From an uncultured Synergistia bacterium (GTDB lineage: Bacteria; Eremiobacterota; SpSt-956; JAKJGF01), in assembly GCA_937888925.1 (NCBI GenBank), contig CALARM010000842.1, positions 1 to 24,359 on the forward strand: 24,359 bases of DNA, read 5' to 3'. Of the stretch, positions 23,723-24,359 are shown in pieces. Every line of letters begins with the position of its first letter. The stretch's first letter is position 1. The position numbers and the translations under genes are program-made. Under the pieces are notes generated by a model. That model had not been told where the DNA came from. It did no database searches and saw only the letters and a program-made list of their open reading frames with translations.

Positions 23723-23940
23723 TCAGTCTCCTCCACCATGTTTTTTTTCTTCTCTCATTTTCAGTAATTTTATTACCATGGGATCGCGAGCAACTCTGCA
23801 GAGTTCTTTTAATGCCATTACTATTTCTTCTTCCTCTTTAAGCTCTTCCGGTATATCGTCAAAACTTTTTATCTCCAGATCACCGAGAAATAATTTGCCG
23901 GACTTCAAAAGTTCATCATCATCTATATCTTTCTTATTGG
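23723..23940 (-). pseudogene. C-terminal remnant of an Rpn-type (PDDEXK_2-like) protein
   Basis: The minus-strand frame ends TGA at 23723-23725 and encodes KSFDDIPEELKEEEEIVMAL, then KELCRVARDPMVIKLLKMRE, then EKKHGGGD. 'MAL-x-EL-x-R-x-x-[KR]DP-x...L...MRE' is the pattern at the C-terminal end of many Rpn-family proteins. There is no start codon with a ribosome-binding site; the homology-like part begins near 23940, where the antisense of the XRE remnant starts. The frame itself stays open to a stop at 23993-23995. I take it as a truncated gene, not a small functional protein. Confidence 0.45.
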
Positions 23941-23949
23941 ACTTATTCT

Positions 23950-24359
23950 GTAGAAGTAGCAGAAGCTCTTTATAAAAATTTAAGTGTAAATATTAACTGG
24001 ATTTTATCAGGGGAAGGGAACAGGTTTACTGAAGAAAAAAACCATGTTATATCGGCTTCCACGGAAGAAGATGAACTTGTTCCCGAACTTAAAGAAATAG
24101 TCTATGATCTTAAAGGGACTACAGATAAAATCATAGAGCTGAATAAAAAATTTACTGCAAGAGAAGATAAAGTCATATACAGAATATCCTCTGACAGAGA
24201 AAAGAAAAAAAAATATCCTCTTACCGGCACTTCATCTCAGGAAAAGGACATGGAAAAAGAAGTCTTAAAAAATACTGTTTCATATCTTCAGGAAAAAGTT
24301 GAAGAACAGGATATAAGGATTAAAAAGCTGGAAAGAGATCTCAGGGAATATATAGGAAA
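23950..24359 (+). pseudogene. XRE/CI-type HTH regulator lacking its 5' end, with coiled-coil tail (runs off window)
   Basis: The frame reads VEVAEALYKNLSVNINWIL then SGEG (23950-24018), the last helix and closing motif of phage CI/HTH_3 repressor domains ('...L-x-V-[NS]-x-[ND]W-[LI]-L-[TS]-GEG'). The rest is charged: EDELVPELKEIVYDLKGTTD, then DMEKEVLKNTVSYLQEKVEE and IRIKKLERDLREYIG, a probable coiled coil. The recognition helices and a start codon are missing: upstream codons in this frame (HHHLYLSYWTYS) have no HTH character. So either the gene is a 5' deletion remnant or it joins another frame upstream. It continues past the right edge. Confidence 0.5.

Noticed and set aside
23778..23975. 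65-codon plus-strand frame rich in serine
   Set aside because: Antisense of the Rpn-type remnant and out of frame with the XRE-like segment; composition is that of a shadow frame.

Overview
The window is AT-rich bacterial DNA. It is almost entirely one large plus-strand surface-polysaccharide (O-antigen or capsule-like) cluster that has been hit by two insertion sequences. On each side lie genes or remnants of the Rpn/YhgA-like PD-(D/E)XK nuclease family with low-complexity K-G-M-E tails. That combination, plus a secreted beta-helix/SGNH-like fusion protein, suggests an uncultured diderm-type bacterium; I cannot name a phylum from the sequence. Stops include TAA, TAG and TGA, so the standard bacterial code applies. 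Shine-Dalgarno sequences are patchy inside the cluster: some genes have clear GGAG or AAGGA, several have none.

Layout. 1-183: 3' end of an Rpn-family gene. 184-569: non-coding, with a sigma70-type promoter and a 9-bp dyad, placed so that the first cluster gene may be leaderless. 570-5355: GT39-like membrane glycosyltransferase, SAM methyltransferase, GT4 glycosyltransferase and a second large membrane glycosyltransferase. 5356-5557: non-coding, with a possible 109-bp miniature inverted-repeat element. 5558-9171: one methyltransferase gene cut in two by a complete IS21-family element (6123-8981, istA/istB, 5-bp duplication TCTTT). 9177-11142: GT4-like glycosyltransferase and methyltransferase. 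11209-12768: IS3-family element whose orfB carries an in-frame amber stop. 12796-18837: GT2 glycosyltransferase, methyltransferase, Wzx-like flippase, Wzy/WaaL-like polymerase or ligase, zinc-ribbon methyltransferase and FkbM methyltransferase. 18879-22328: 1149-aa secreted protein with a right-handed beta-helix, a degenerate SGNH-like domain and a C-terminal beta-sandwich. 22463-23425 (minus): complete Rpn-family gene with its own promoter. 23723-24359: two back-to-back truncated genes, an Rpn-family tail on the minus strand and an XRE-type regulator lacking its 5' end on the plus strand.

How it works together (inference). The cytoplasmic GT2/GT4 enzymes would build a lipid-linked glycan and several methyltransferases would decorate or cap it. 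The Wzx-like protein would flip it, the Wzy/WaaL-like protein would polymerise or ligate it, and the two GT39-like membrane enzymes would add sugars from polyprenyl-phosphate donors. The secreted protein could bind or modify the exported polymer. No nucleotide-sugar biosynthesis genes are present, so the sugars are made elsewhere. The most notable points are the methyltransferase density (six, one broken), the beta-helix/degenerate-SGNH fusion, the IS21 insertion that can be undone on paper to a perfect reading frame, IS leader hairpins that look like protection against read-through, and the Rpn genes flanking the cluster.
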